DNA of 64,000 nucleotides. Source: Bdellovibrionales bacterium. Lineage in GTDB: Bacteria; Bdellovibrionota; UBA1018. The DNA is taken from positions 62,001-126,000 of the forward strand of contig JAEUWC010000016.1 in the NCBI GenBank assembly GCA_016786465.1, in the 5' to 3' direction. Below the pieces are notes generated by a model. That model did not search any database. It worked only from the letters and a program-made list of their open reading frames with translations, and had not been told where the DNA came from. Positions 53,001 to 61,314 of the stretch are shown here, in pieces; positions within the stretch are counted from its first letter, which is position 1, and every line of letters starts with the position of its first letter. A program made the translations under genes and the position numbers.

Positions 53001-54437
53001 TTGTCCGAGCGGATCGTGATCGGCCTAGCGATCCTGATCGCTTTATTGGTGCTGACCTTAAGTCAGATGTCCGGAGCCGTCCGTTACTACCTTTTTGGAA
53101 CGGGACTTGACGAAGCGTCGACCAAAACAGTGGGCGTGGTTCTTTCCACACAAGGCACCTGTGAAAGAAAGTCCAAGAACAGCATGGAATTCATGTCGAT
53201 AAAGAACGGAGACCCCGTTTACGCCCAAGACACCATCGTCACTGCATCCAAGTCGGGGTGTTCCATATCTGTGGTCGGTGATCGAACCATTATTATGGGC
53301 GAAAGTTCCTTGGTTACCCTGTCTTTTCAACTGGGTCTAATGGGGCTTTTTTTGAACCTTCCTGACCTTTTTGAAACCAAGTCAAATTCAGTCACGATCG
53401 TGCAATCGGATCAGGCCGCCATCGACGCGTTGAAAGCTGTCAAAAACCGCGCGAAGGAACCCGTTGCTGCCGCCAAGCCTGAAGCTCAGGCAAAGAAGTA
53501 CATTCTTCCTGCCGTCCAAGAAGTGGCGATCGATTCGCCCAAGGAAGTTCGAATTCAGCAACCCGGACCTGGGCAAAAGATTGTCGCGACATTCGCACAA
53601 GCCTTCAAAAATGAAATCGAAGTTCCATTTTCTGCAGTGATTACCCAGAAGGACCCCAAAGCCGCACCGATGACGGGGCCTTCGGGATACAGCGTTCAGT
53701 GGTCGGAAGACGGACAAAGCCAAGCCATGAAAGTCGCTTCCGATGAAAAGAAAGGCACGATTCGTTCCAAGATCGTCGTGAAAAAACCCGGGCAGTACGT
53801 GTTTCAGGTCGTGGATTCTGCGGGCCAGGTTGTGAAGTCCCAAGGGTTTGAAGTCGGTCATCGCGTTAAAGGAATTGACCTAAAGCCCATTCCATCTGCT
53901 TTGAAACCCAAGATCGTTTGGTCATCCAAGATTCCTCCGCCCTATACGGTGGTGCTTTCCAACCCAAAAGAAGGGTTAAAGAAAATAACCGTTCAGAAGC
54001 CCGAACTTCAGTTGGGCGAAATCAGCGCGGAATACGAATACACGGCGCAGATTCTGGCCATCACCCCGGACGGATTTCAGTACGAATCCGAAACCCGGAA
54101 GTTTGGAATGGCTTACACGCCACCTGAAATTCATGACCCCAAAGAAGGCGAAAAGATCACTGCGCCACGGGGTAAGAAGATCACCATCACCTGGAATAAG
54201 ACCGTCGGTGCGGTTTCCTACACTTTGGATGTCGCAGGTGACGTGGGCTTCACCAAAACGATCGCCCAGATTGAAAGTCCCGTGAATTTTTCGAAACTTC
54301 GCTTCTTAAATACCGGCGAATATTTTGCGCGAATTCACGTGAAGACCCGCTTTGGGAAAACCTATATTGGACCAGTACGCAAGTTCCACGTTACGATCAA
54401 AGCGCCTGAAAAAGGAAGCGACGAAGCCGTTTACTGA
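53001..54437 (+). CDS. FecR-like protein with fibronectin-type repeats
   Basis: A 478-residue membrane-anchored protein starting at TTG. One helix at about 5-25 (IVIGLAILIALLVLTLSQM) anchors it. Next is a FecR-like periplasmic segment (TVGVVLSTQGTCERKSKNSMEFMSIKNGDPVYAQDTIVTASKSGCSISVVGDRTIIMGESSLVTLSFQ). The remainder comprises beta-rich repeats (PKEVRIQQPGPGQKI, PEIHDPKEGEKITAPRGKKITITWN, VGAVSYTLDVAG) similar to Ig/fibronectin domains. FecR proteins often relay signals to sigma factors, but no ECF sigma factor is present here. It lies 32 bases downstream of the phosphatase and probably shares its transcript. Confidence 0.8.
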   Translation: MSERIVIGLAILIALLVLTLSQMSGAVRYYLFGTGLDEASTKTVGVVLSTQGTCERKSKNSMEFMSIKNGDPVYAQDTIVTASKSGCSISVVGDRTIIMGESSLVTLSFQLGLMGLFLNLPDLFETKSNSVTIVQSDQAAIDALKAVKNRAKEPVAAAKPEAQAKKYILPAVQEVAIDSPKEVRIQQPGPGQKIVATFAQAFKNEIEVPFSAVITQKDPKAAPMTGPSGYSVQWSEDGQSQAMKVASDEKKGTIRSKIVVKKPGQYVFQVVDSAGQVVKSQGFEVGHRVKGIDLKPIPSALKPKIVWSSKIPPPYTVVLSNPKEGLKKITVQKPELQLGEISAEYEYTAQILAITPDGFQYESETRKFGMAYTPPEIHDPKEGEKITAPRGKKITITWNKTVGAVSYTLDVAGDVGFTKTIAQIESPVNFSKLRFLNTGEYFARIHVKTRFGKTYIGPVRKFHVTIKAPEKGSDEAVY

Positions 54438-54443
54438 TTCCCG

Positions 54444-56705
54444 CTAGGGATGCAAAAGGTGCTGAGACAGCAAGTAAGCCGTCGTATAGATCGACATCAT
54501 TGGATTTGCCCCAACCGAACTTGGGAAAATACTGGCGTCCCCCACATAAAGTGATTCGGTACCCCAAACCTGGAACTGTGGATTAACGACGGAAGTCGCT
54601 GGGTCCTTGCCCATCTTGTTGGAACCCATGATGTGCCCCGAAAGCATCAAGGTCGTCGCCGGGTCCAGTTTCAAGTTCTTTTCTAAAGTCTGGACGTCCG
54701 TTTCTGACTTGATGATCGGCGGGTTCATATAATTTTCGATCGTATTGACCACGACTTCAGATGCACCTGCCGCAAGTAGAATCCGTGCTGCTGCCGCGAT
54801 CCCTTTTTTCATCCGCGCGCGGTCAGATTCACTGAGCTCGTAAAGAATGCTGACATCGTCTTTGCCCTTCTTAAAGACAAAGCGGTTGTCGTATCTGGGC
54901 TTGTCGATCAATACTACCCCGGCCCCGGTCAACTTTCGAAAATCCTTGACCCAGCCTAATACGTCTTCAGGAGTACCGGGAACCATCATGGCAATCTTGT
55001 CCACAGGAAAGACGCTCGTTTCTAGTGCGTAATCGTCTAGCGGTTGCTTGTAATCGACCGTCAGCTGATCACCCACGTAGACCGACGATTTGGTTCCTAG
55101 ATAGTGGTCTTGAATGGTTGGAAACTTCGCAATCAAAGGTAGAACTGGATGAACGACGAAGCCTTTACCGATGTTTTCATTCTTGATTCCCGAATTTTCC
55201 AAAAGAAAACTGCTGCCTACGGTGCCGGACGCCAGAATGATGTTCTTTGCGTAAATCTTGTAGCGTTTCTTTTTCTTAAAGCCAAAACCATAAAGATCTG
55301 TGACCGATGAAGGATCCAGATGCGCGGTTCCTTCAGGCCGATGCACTTCGAATTCGACACCGATGGCTTTGGATTTTTTGAAAAGAATTTCTTTTGCGGC
55401 GACATTGACCAGAAGCGATACCGGTGACCCCGTCGATGCCTGATCCACAACCGATGGCAAAAGAAAGACTTCAGCTGCCGATCTTTTATCGGTTGCGCGG
55501 TCCTTGTGTTGGGCCATTTTCATTTCGGAATCAGAAAGTGTCGTCAGCCGGACCATCGACGGTACCCGTCCCAGGGCCTTGGCCCCATCCCAAAGCTTTC
55601 GATTGTTTTCGTTAATTTCCGAAGCCGCCACCGTTCGAACGCCGATCTTCTGGGTCACATACTGGTTGGCTGCCAGTAGGGCCTTTTCGTCAAAAAGCTT
55701 GGGTGAAACCAGTCCCTGGTCGCGCCATTCTCGAAAATGATTCAAGACCGACGGGTCGGAAACGGGGAAAGAAATGTCGTAGTTCAGCGTGCTGCCGCCG
55801 CCACTGATTTCAGCCATGCCCAGGATAATGTCACCTACGGAATTGGGCATTACTCCGCCGTTTCTCAAGAATTGGTTGGCATCGCGAAAATTGGTGCGCG
55901 TGGGGTGAACAAACGGACCCTTTTCCAAGACGGCGACTTTTTTTCCGGCGCGATACAGCTCATGCGCCAGAATCGAACCAGAAATTCCCGATCCTACGAT
56001 CAAATAGTCCAGTTCACCTTCGACCCGCTTCTTTTTGTGATCGACGCTTAAATGCGTCTTCAGCGAAAGACCTTCCAGCGCGCCGACCTTGGTAGAAACA
56101 TTGGCCGGAGGCGGAAAGTTCGTAGCGCCCGCAAGGTCCAGCGCAAACTGTCCACGATAAATTGCGCCGCTATAAAATGCCTTCAGGGTCATCGGAATCC
56201 GGCGATGCATCGAAAGGTCGGCGGTCGCCATCAAATCCAAAAGCTTTCTTCGTTCGGAAAGGCTTAGGTCACTGAATGCAGTAAAGATTCTTCTTTTGTT
56301 TGGACTGGAACGCAGAAATTCTTTCAGTCCCTGGGATGCTTCCTTCAGATCTCGAAACTTGGGTGTCTTTTCCACCTGTTTGAAAATCGCGTAATAAACC
56401 TTGCTGCCTGCAGCCCCCAATAGAAACTCCAATCGGGCCAAAAGCTGGAACGCCAGCTTGATTTCCTTAACTCGGACAATTTCGGACCAGGACCATTCCA
56501 GCCCTTCCTTCAGGGCATCGAAGTATTTCGGATCGTTCTTCAAGGTGTCTGGAAGGTAGACCTCGTAAAGCGAAGTGTGAACCCGGCGGATCAGTTCCCG
56601 ATCTTTGGACATTTCCTGGTTCAAGAAGTCCTGAAACTGACTTCCAAAGGCCACTTGCGAGTAAAGAAACAAGGCGACGAACGCGAAAGGTTTCATAGTC
56701 TTCAT
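54444..56705 (-). CDS. Exported GMC-family FAD oxidoreductase
   Basis: A 753-residue glucose-methanol-choline oxidoreductase with a Sec-type signal peptide (MKTMKPFAFVALFLYSQVAFGS). A helical N-terminal extension of about 200 residues precedes the FAD fold YLIVGSGISGSILAHELYRAGKKVAVLEKG; AEISGGGSTLNYD follows and the C-terminal catalytic region is LSGHIMGSNKMGKDPATSVV..LYVGDASIFPSSVGANPMMSI. Length and the N-terminal helices recall long-chain alcohol oxidases. No twin-arginine motif is seen, so FAD would have to be inserted after export. The gene ends seven bases from the convergent FecR-like gene. Substrate unknown. Confidence 0.9.
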   Translation of the reverse strand: MKTMKPFAFVALFLYSQVAFGSQFQDFLNQEMSKDRELIRRVHTSLYEVYLPDTLKNDPKYFDALKEGLEWSWSEIVRVKEIKLAFQLLARLEFLLGAAGSKVYYAIFKQVEKTPKFRDLKEASQGLKEFLRSSPNKRRIFTAFSDLSLSERRKLLDLMATADLSMHRRIPMTLKAFYSGAIYRGQFALDLAGATNFPPPANVSTKVGALEGLSLKTHLSVDHKKKRVEGELDYLIVGSGISGSILAHELYRAGKKVAVLEKGPFVHPTRTNFRDANQFLRNGGVMPNSVGDIILGMAEISGGGSTLNYDISFPVSDPSVLNHFREWRDQGLVSPKLFDEKALLAANQYVTQKIGVRTVAASEINENNRKLWDGAKALGRVPSMVRLTTLSDSEMKMAQHKDRATDKRSAAEVFLLPSVVDQASTGSPVSLLVNVAAKEILFKKSKAIGVEFEVHRPEGTAHLDPSSVTDLYGFGFKKKKRYKIYAKNIILASGTVGSSFLLENSGIKNENIGKGFVVHPVLPLIAKFPTIQDHYLGTKSSVYVGDQLTVDYKQPLDDYALETSVFPVDKIAMMVPGTPEDVLGWVKDFRKLTGAGVVLIDKPRYDNRFVFKKGKDDVSILYELSESDRARMKKGIAAAARILLAAGASEVVVNTIENYMNPPIIKSETDVQTLEKNLKLDPATTLMLSGHIMGSNKMGKDPATSVVNPQFQVWGTESLYVGDASIFPSSVGANPMMSIYTTAYLLSQHLLHP

Positions 56706-56804
56706 TTTATTCCGATTTGGCGCCCTCTGCAGTCGGCAAATCTTGCCTGTTTAGTCCTCAGTCCATTCCTCCGAAGAAGTTATTGAGGAAAGAAAGGACA
56801 AAGG

Positions 56805-57524
56805 ATGTCTTTCGAGAAACCCGGTATTCTTGGCGGTTTTGTTTACGGCACGGCAGCCCTACTGGCCTCCTGGATGCTTTCAGGATGTCGCTTAGGCAAT
56901 TATTCTAGCCAACCCATTGATAAGGATCCGACTGGCTACTACCAGATCAACGCTGGATCTTTAGGCTTCAGCACCAACGTTCGCGACGGCGCTTTCGCCG
57001 CCGCCGTCACGGAAATCCCGCTAGAAGTGTCAGAAGCGATGGCCAACCCCACGATCCTTCAGGTTCAGGACATGAGCAGCGGTCTATCGGTCATGGGCAG
57101 CGTGGATCGCGCCTACCAAGTTCAATTGGGGAACGATGACACGATTTGGTCGATTCGGTCTCAGGACTTTGGCCCTTTTTGGACCGACGCGAACTGCACG
57201 CTGATGAAGTCTTTGGAAATTGACGGTTCCATCACCCGGTTCACGACACAGCAAAACGGTCCAAGTGGTTTGCCGCTTTCAGGAAAAATGAAAGCCAAGT
57301 TCACCGTAATCAATTCCTTGCAGGGCAGTTGTGCGCAGACAATGGCCGACGTCCAAAGCTGCTACGCGGATCAGGATCTTTGCGGCGGCGCAAATGCCAC
57401 CGAAAATCAGGATTACCACGAATCCATTCGAAGCTACTTTGCGCCGTGGATTAACAGCGGATCCATCAGTGACAGCGAACTTCACAACGTTCGCAGTTTT
57501 TCTTTCGAAGCTATTTACGACTAG
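56805..57524 (+). CDS. Predicted lipoprotein, function unknown
   Basis: A 239-residue protein with a lipoprotein signal: MSFEKPGILGGFVYGTAALLASWMLSGC, lipid-modified cysteine at about 28. The mature part is mixed strand-rich (YYQINAGSLGFSTNVRDGAFAAAVTEIPLEV, MSSGLSVMGSVDRAYQVQLG) with five further cysteines, among them in ANCTLMKSL, QGSCAQTM, VQSCYADQDLCGGA, which may form disulfides. No known family recognised. It diverges from the GMC oxidoreductase, with 99 bases between starts. The end overlaps the convergent pentapeptide gene by 14 bases. Confidence 0.8.
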   Translation: MSFEKPGILGGFVYGTAALLASWMLSGCRLGNYSSQPIDKDPTGYYQINAGSLGFSTNVRDGAFAAAVTEIPLEVSEAMANPTILQVQDMSSGLSVMGSVDRAYQVQLGNDDTIWSIRSQDFGPFWTDANCTLMKSLEIDGSITRFTTQQNGPSGLPLSGKMKAKFTVINSLQGSCAQTMADVQSCYADQDLCGGANATENQDYHESIRSYFAPWINSGSISDSELHNVRSFSFEAIYD

Positions 57525-57912
57525 GAACGAAAACCATTCCGCGCTTTTCGGCTTCTTTGGCAGGAAAAGGAAGAACCGTGCGTTCATTGTAAACGGCGCC
57601 TTCTAAGCGTGCGCCCTTCACATTGGTCAAAAGCATTTTTGCGCCGATCAGGTTTGCCTTGCGTAAGTCAGCGTTTGAAAGATCCGCGCGCGAAAGATTG
57701 GCACCTGAAAGATCCGAACCCGCCAGGTTCTGACCTTTTAATTCTTCACCCCAAAGATCGCCGCAGGATCCTTTGAAGCCTTGTCGCATTCCAGAAAGGC
57801 CCTGGCCATTCAGGCAAAGTCCCTTCGAAGGTTGGTACTTATAAGGTTGGGTCTCGACTGCGTTTGCCGCAAAATTCAAAGTCCCCAAAATAACGATTAG
57901 AAAAGTATTCAT
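57511..57912 (-). CDS. Exported pentapeptide-repeat protein
   Basis: A 133-residue protein with a signal peptide (MNTFLIVILGTLNFAANA) and a pentapeptide-repeat stretch at about 57-100: LKGQNLAGSDLSGANLSRADLSNADLRKANLIGAKML, in the A(D/N)LxX pattern that folds as a quadrilateral beta-helix. Two cysteines lie in the mature part (GLCLNG and GSCGDLW). Function of exported pentapeptide proteins is usually unknown. Adjacent genes on the minus side do not share its direction. Confidence 0.9.
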   Translation of the reverse strand: MNTFLIVILGTLNFAANAVETQPYKYQPSKGLCLNGQGLSGMRQGFKGSCGDLWGEELKGQNLAGSDLSGANLSRADLSNADLRKANLIGAKMLLTNVKGARLEGAVYNERTVLPFPAKEAEKRGMVFVPSRK

Positions 57913-58101
57913 AGTCTCGCGTCCTTCTCACCCCAACATGAAGCAAGGGATGGGCCAGGGCCTGCAGTCATTATAAGGGTTCTGAGCCCCAGTGCGCCTA
58001 ACAGAAGCTTCACACGTGTCTAAAGCTTAGACGGCGCTAACCAAAAAAACCCTTTAGTTTCAATAGATTCGATTGGCTTTGCGCTTGCTTCTAGTATCGA
58101 C
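57913..58101. other. Divergent intergenic region with palindromes
   Basis: 189 bases between divergent genes. It contains the dyad GTCTAA-AGC-TTAGAC (58018-58032) and the overlapping ACACGTGT palindrome just before it; either could be an operator. A TTGGCT/TATCGA pair 16 bases apart lies before the plus-strand gene, but it would leave almost no leader. No coding potential seen. Confidence 0.45.
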
Positions 58102-59163
58102 ATGGAGACGAGGACCTCATTGGTTTACGCATTTTTGTGCGCAACTGGATTTACTGCCCCCCTGACCTTCGCCCAGGTACCCTCGCGCTTGATTCAGCGC
58201 GACCCCGTCCCTGCCATTGAAGAACAGCTTAAAAAAATTCCCGGAGCACCGGCAAAGCTCGACCCAAACGAACCGCTTCGCTTTCAATTGGATTCTGAAC
58301 GTGTGATGGTGATTCGTAACCGAATCAACCCTCTGAAGATTCTGAAATCCAAGATCAAGATGGAAGGAACCTCGTGCAGCGAAGCCGCTGCTCTGGTTTC
58401 AGTGACCTGCACCGCATTCGTGCCCGTTCAATTCACCGCCGTTGGCCTTTTCTGGGAAAAACACCCTGACCCAAATAGACAGGGGAAACCGGTTCAAATA
58501 TCGGCAAAACCGAAAACGGGAGACAGCTTTGAAGTGCCCGCATCGGCCACCTACCTGGTCACGTCCGAATATCAAGCATATCGGGAACTGGGAACGGATC
58601 CGGTCTTTTCTCAAAAGTCTGGATTTAAGTGTTCATCGCTGGATTGGTTTCAGGAAAATTCGATTGATGACAACGGCGCAAAAAAGATGCTGATCTATCG
58701 ATGGGACTGGGAAAGAAACGAAAGCAATCCAGAAACCTACGTGAATGAAAACCGTTCCGAATCTGCGGCGATTGAAGTGGTGCTTGAAAAACAAGGCGAA
58801 CAGATCGTGGTTTCTGAACTTGCTGCGCTTGGACGGGAAGGAGCATTGAATGATTCACCGATGCCCACGGCCCCAGGCGAGCTTTTTACCTGGGTGATCA
58901 AAAGACCCGGAAAAGAATCCTGTTCCATCAAGTGGGGGGTCAACCAACCGGATCCTGACCTTTTTCAGATTCTTGAACTGCGAGCCGGCATCGAAGGCGT
59001 CAACGCTTTAAATGGATCAAAACCTTCTGATCCGCTTTCGCTGAAACAGCTGAAAGGTCTTCCGTTTTTGACCACCCGGCTGCTTGGCCGACTAGTGGAA
59101 ATGGATCCCGAGGAACTTAAGAAGTTCCGATCCGGTGAGGAGTTCCAAATTGAATACAAGTAG
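58102..59163 (+). CDS. Exported protein of unknown function (first gene of cytochrome-like operon)
   Basis: A 353-residue protein with a likely signal peptide (METRTSLVYAFLCATGFTAPLTFAQ). No family recognised. Five cysteines in the mature part (GTSCSEAAALVSVTCTAF, GFKCSSLDWF, ESCSIKWG) could pair or bind a cofactor. The chain is mixed strand/coil with no membrane helix beyond the signal. It heads a plus-strand chain in which every following start overlaps or nearly touches the previous stop, so it is likely to act with the CXXCH and DUF1501 proteins. An alternative TTG start at 58120, preceded by GAGGACC, would shorten the n-region. Confidence 0.75.
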   Translation: METRTSLVYAFLCATGFTAPLTFAQVPSRLIQRDPVPAIEEQLKKIPGAPAKLDPNEPLRFQLDSERVMVIRNRINPLKILKSKIKMEGTSCSEAAALVSVTCTAFVPVQFTAVGLFWEKHPDPNRQGKPVQISAKPKTGDSFEVPASATYLVTSEYQAYRELGTDPVFSQKSGFKCSSLDWFQENSIDDNGAKKMLIYRWDWERNESNPETYVNENRSESAAIEVVLEKQGEQIVVSELAALGREGALNDSPMPTAPGELFTWVIKRPGKESCSIKWGVNQPDPDLFQILELRAGIEGVNALNGSKPSDPLSLKQLKGLPFLTTRLLGRLVEMDPEELKKFRSGEEFQIEYK

Positions 59164-60751
59164 GATTCTTGCCGCGACAGTTTCGATCATTTTGACCCTA
59201 AGTCCGCCTGACGCCCGGGCATCGGAATCCACAACTCTTTCCGATGCAGCTCGGTTAAGGAAACTCAGTCTATCCGTTCGAGGAACCTTGCCAGCGACTG
59301 AAGATTTTAAGGAACTCGAGGCAGCGCAAAAGGCAGGGACTTCAGAAGAATTCTTTCGTTCAAAGGCTCGCGCTTATTCGCGTTCGGAATACGCATTCGA
59401 ACGCTTGACCTACCGGCTTAGGGCACTTTTTCGTCTTCGGCACTCTGAGTATCTGGGCGACCAACAGATGAAGCTGATTCTTGCTTACCGCGAAGGTAAA
59501 CTGAAAAATGAAGGCTACACAAAGCTGATCACGATTGGCGAAGATCAGGGAATCGTCGTACCTAGCGTGGATGAAATTCGATTCACCGAAAAAGACACTG
59601 CGAACACCCTATTTCTTGATGTCGCTCGAGGAGCCAAATCCTGGGACGCCATTTTTAATTCAAGGTCATTTCGCTTTGCTGCTGGCCTTTATACCAGCGA
59701 AGAAAACTTTTTCGCTGCGGTCAACCCGCTGATCCCGGTCGGCACGACCTCGATCCTGCGCCGAAATAAAGACTTTCTTTATAACGGCAGTCGCGAATCC
59801 TCGAGTTACGGAAAACAGTTGCGCGAGTTCGTTTTTCATCCAAACGATCCGCGTTTTGCCGGAATCTTTACGACACCACGATTCACGGGACGCTTTAGTA
59901 CGACGTTCTTGAACCAAAACCGAGGACGCGCATCCCAACTTTTCCGAACCGGGCTTTGCGATTCGATGACGCCCGTTGTGGTCGTCGATAACGCCCAAAC
60001 CGAAGAAGTCCTAGCCTTGGCGAAACCCAAGGCAGAAAGCAGCAACAACGACCTTGTGAACAATGCGCACGCTGCAATTGAAAAGAAGCACGGATCGGAT
60101 CCACAGTGCGTCGCCTGCCACTACAAGCTCGACCCGGCAGGAAAAACTTTTCAAAACAATACGATTGCAGCTTCGGTTTCTGCTTCACCCGGCGCACTGG
60201 TCTATAAAGACCAGTCTGGAAATTTAATTCATTTGAATGCGCGCGGAATCGGCGATTTGGCCGACCATATGGTCAAGCGACCCGAGTACGCCCAGTGCCA
60301 GGTCACCCACCTGTGGAACTGGTACATCGGTACGGATTTCCCGCTCACTGAGTCTGTCTTGAATGAATTAGTCACCACTTTTGATCAAGTTGGCCGCAAG
60401 GCACCCGAAATGGTTCAATACCTGGTTTCACGTCCCGAGTTTCGCCAAATTCAGGTGAAAAGCGCAGTCGATCAAGACCCGTTGATGATCGCGCGAACCG
60501 AAGTGAAAGACATTCTTAAACAATGCTCGGACTGCCACGATAACGTAGGAAACCCGGTTCCACGCTTTCATGAATTTCCGTTGTCGGAAAACCCGGAAGA
60601 ACACCGTTCTTGGGTCCAGAAAATTGCAAAGGCAACCCAGGTCGACGATGCCGGAAATTCGTACATGCCCCCGGATTGGTCGGGATGGAAACCTAGCGCG
60701 CAAGAACGAAAGAAAATTGAGAACTGGATCCAGCAGGAGCTTTCAAGATGA
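59150..60751 (+). CDS. Exported two-CXXCH protein with DUF1588-like motif
   Basis: A 533-residue exported protein starting at TTG 59150, which has AGGAG seven bases upstream; a GTG at 59135 lacks such a site. The signal peptide is MNTSRILAATVSIILTLSPPDARAS. Two c-type heme motifs are present: CVACH at about 319-323, in CVACHYKLDPAGKTFQN, the CxxCHxxLDPxG form of planctomycete-type DUF1588 proteins, and CSDCH at about 459-463, in a C-terminal cytochrome-like segment ending NSYMPPDWSGWKPSAQERKKIENWIQ. Heme attachment is inferred from motif and export. Overlaps the previous gene by 14 bases and the next by an ATGA. Confidence 0.82.
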   Translation: MNTSRILAATVSIILTLSPPDARASESTTLSDAARLRKLSLSVRGTLPATEDFKELEAAQKAGTSEEFFRSKARAYSRSEYAFERLTYRLRALFRLRHSEYLGDQQMKLILAYREGKLKNEGYTKLITIGEDQGIVVPSVDEIRFTEKDTANTLFLDVARGAKSWDAIFNSRSFRFAAGLYTSEENFFAAVNPLIPVGTTSILRRNKDFLYNGSRESSSYGKQLREFVFHPNDPRFAGIFTTPRFTGRFSTTFLNQNRGRASQLFRTGLCDSMTPVVVVDNAQTEEVLALAKPKAESSNNDLVNNAHAAIEKKHGSDPQCVACHYKLDPAGKTFQNNTIAASVSASPGALVYKDQSGNLIHLNARGIGDLADHMVKRPEYAQCQVTHLWNWYIGTDFPLTESVLNELVTTFDQVGRKAPEMVQYLVSRPEFRQIQVKSAVDQDPLMIARTEVKDILKQCSDCHDNVGNPVPRFHEFPLSENPEEHRSWVQKIAKATQVDDAGNSYMPPDWSGWKPSAQERKKIENWIQQELSR

Positions 60752-61314
60752 TCCGAAAAATCATGGCACCCGTTGCAATCATTTTTCTGTCAACAATCGC
60801 CGCGGCTCAGGAAAAGGCGACATTTGGCAACACCCATCAAAAGATTCTGACGGGTGAAGAAATCCTACAAATCGTGAATGACCGAATCCCAACGGATTCA
60901 AGCTATTTCGGCCAGTTTTGTTCCGATCTGAAAAAGATCGGGCTGACCAGTCCCATCACCGGGAAACCGGATACCCTGCAACCTTCGCCTATTTTCATTC
61001 AGCAGATTGAAGGCTGCCTGAAAGAAAGAATGCATTACCTGACTGGCCCAATCACACAAATTCCGCGACCGACGGGTGGAACCTTGGACGCCTACAGAGC
61101 CTGGCCACAATTGACCCCTGATGAAAAGACCATGATGGTCCGTTACCTTCGCGAATTCTGGATCGGCCCATCGGTCGTTTCTGACCCAAAGGCCTTTGAC
61201 CAAAGAATCGTTAAAATCATGGATCGGCAAAGATCCGCTTCGTCTGAAAGTTACGGTCACATCCGCAGGGTTACGTCCGAAATCATGAAAACCAGAGAGT
61301 TCTTGGTGTACTGA
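60748..61314 (+). CDS. Exported protein of unknown function in cytochrome-like operon
   Basis: A 188-residue protein with a signal peptide (MIRKIMAPVAIIFLSTIAAAQ). The mature part is mostly helical (ILTGEEILQIVNDRIPTD, IFIQQIEGCLKERMHYLTG, LTPDEKTMMVRYLREFWIGPS, IVKIMDRQRSASSESYGHIRRVTSEIMK) with two cysteines. No known family. It is coupled to the genes on both sides (ATGA before, TGATG after), which argues for a stoichiometric partner of the CXXCH and DUF1501 proteins. Confidence 0.75.
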   Translation: MIRKIMAPVAIIFLSTIAAAQEKATFGNTHQKILTGEEILQIVNDRIPTDSSYFGQFCSDLKKIGLTSPITGKPDTLQPSPIFIQQIEGCLKERMHYLTGPITQIPRPTGGTLDAYRAWPQLTPDEKTMMVRYLREFWIGPSVVSDPKAFDQRIVKIMDRQRSASSESYGHIRRVTSEIMKTREFLVY

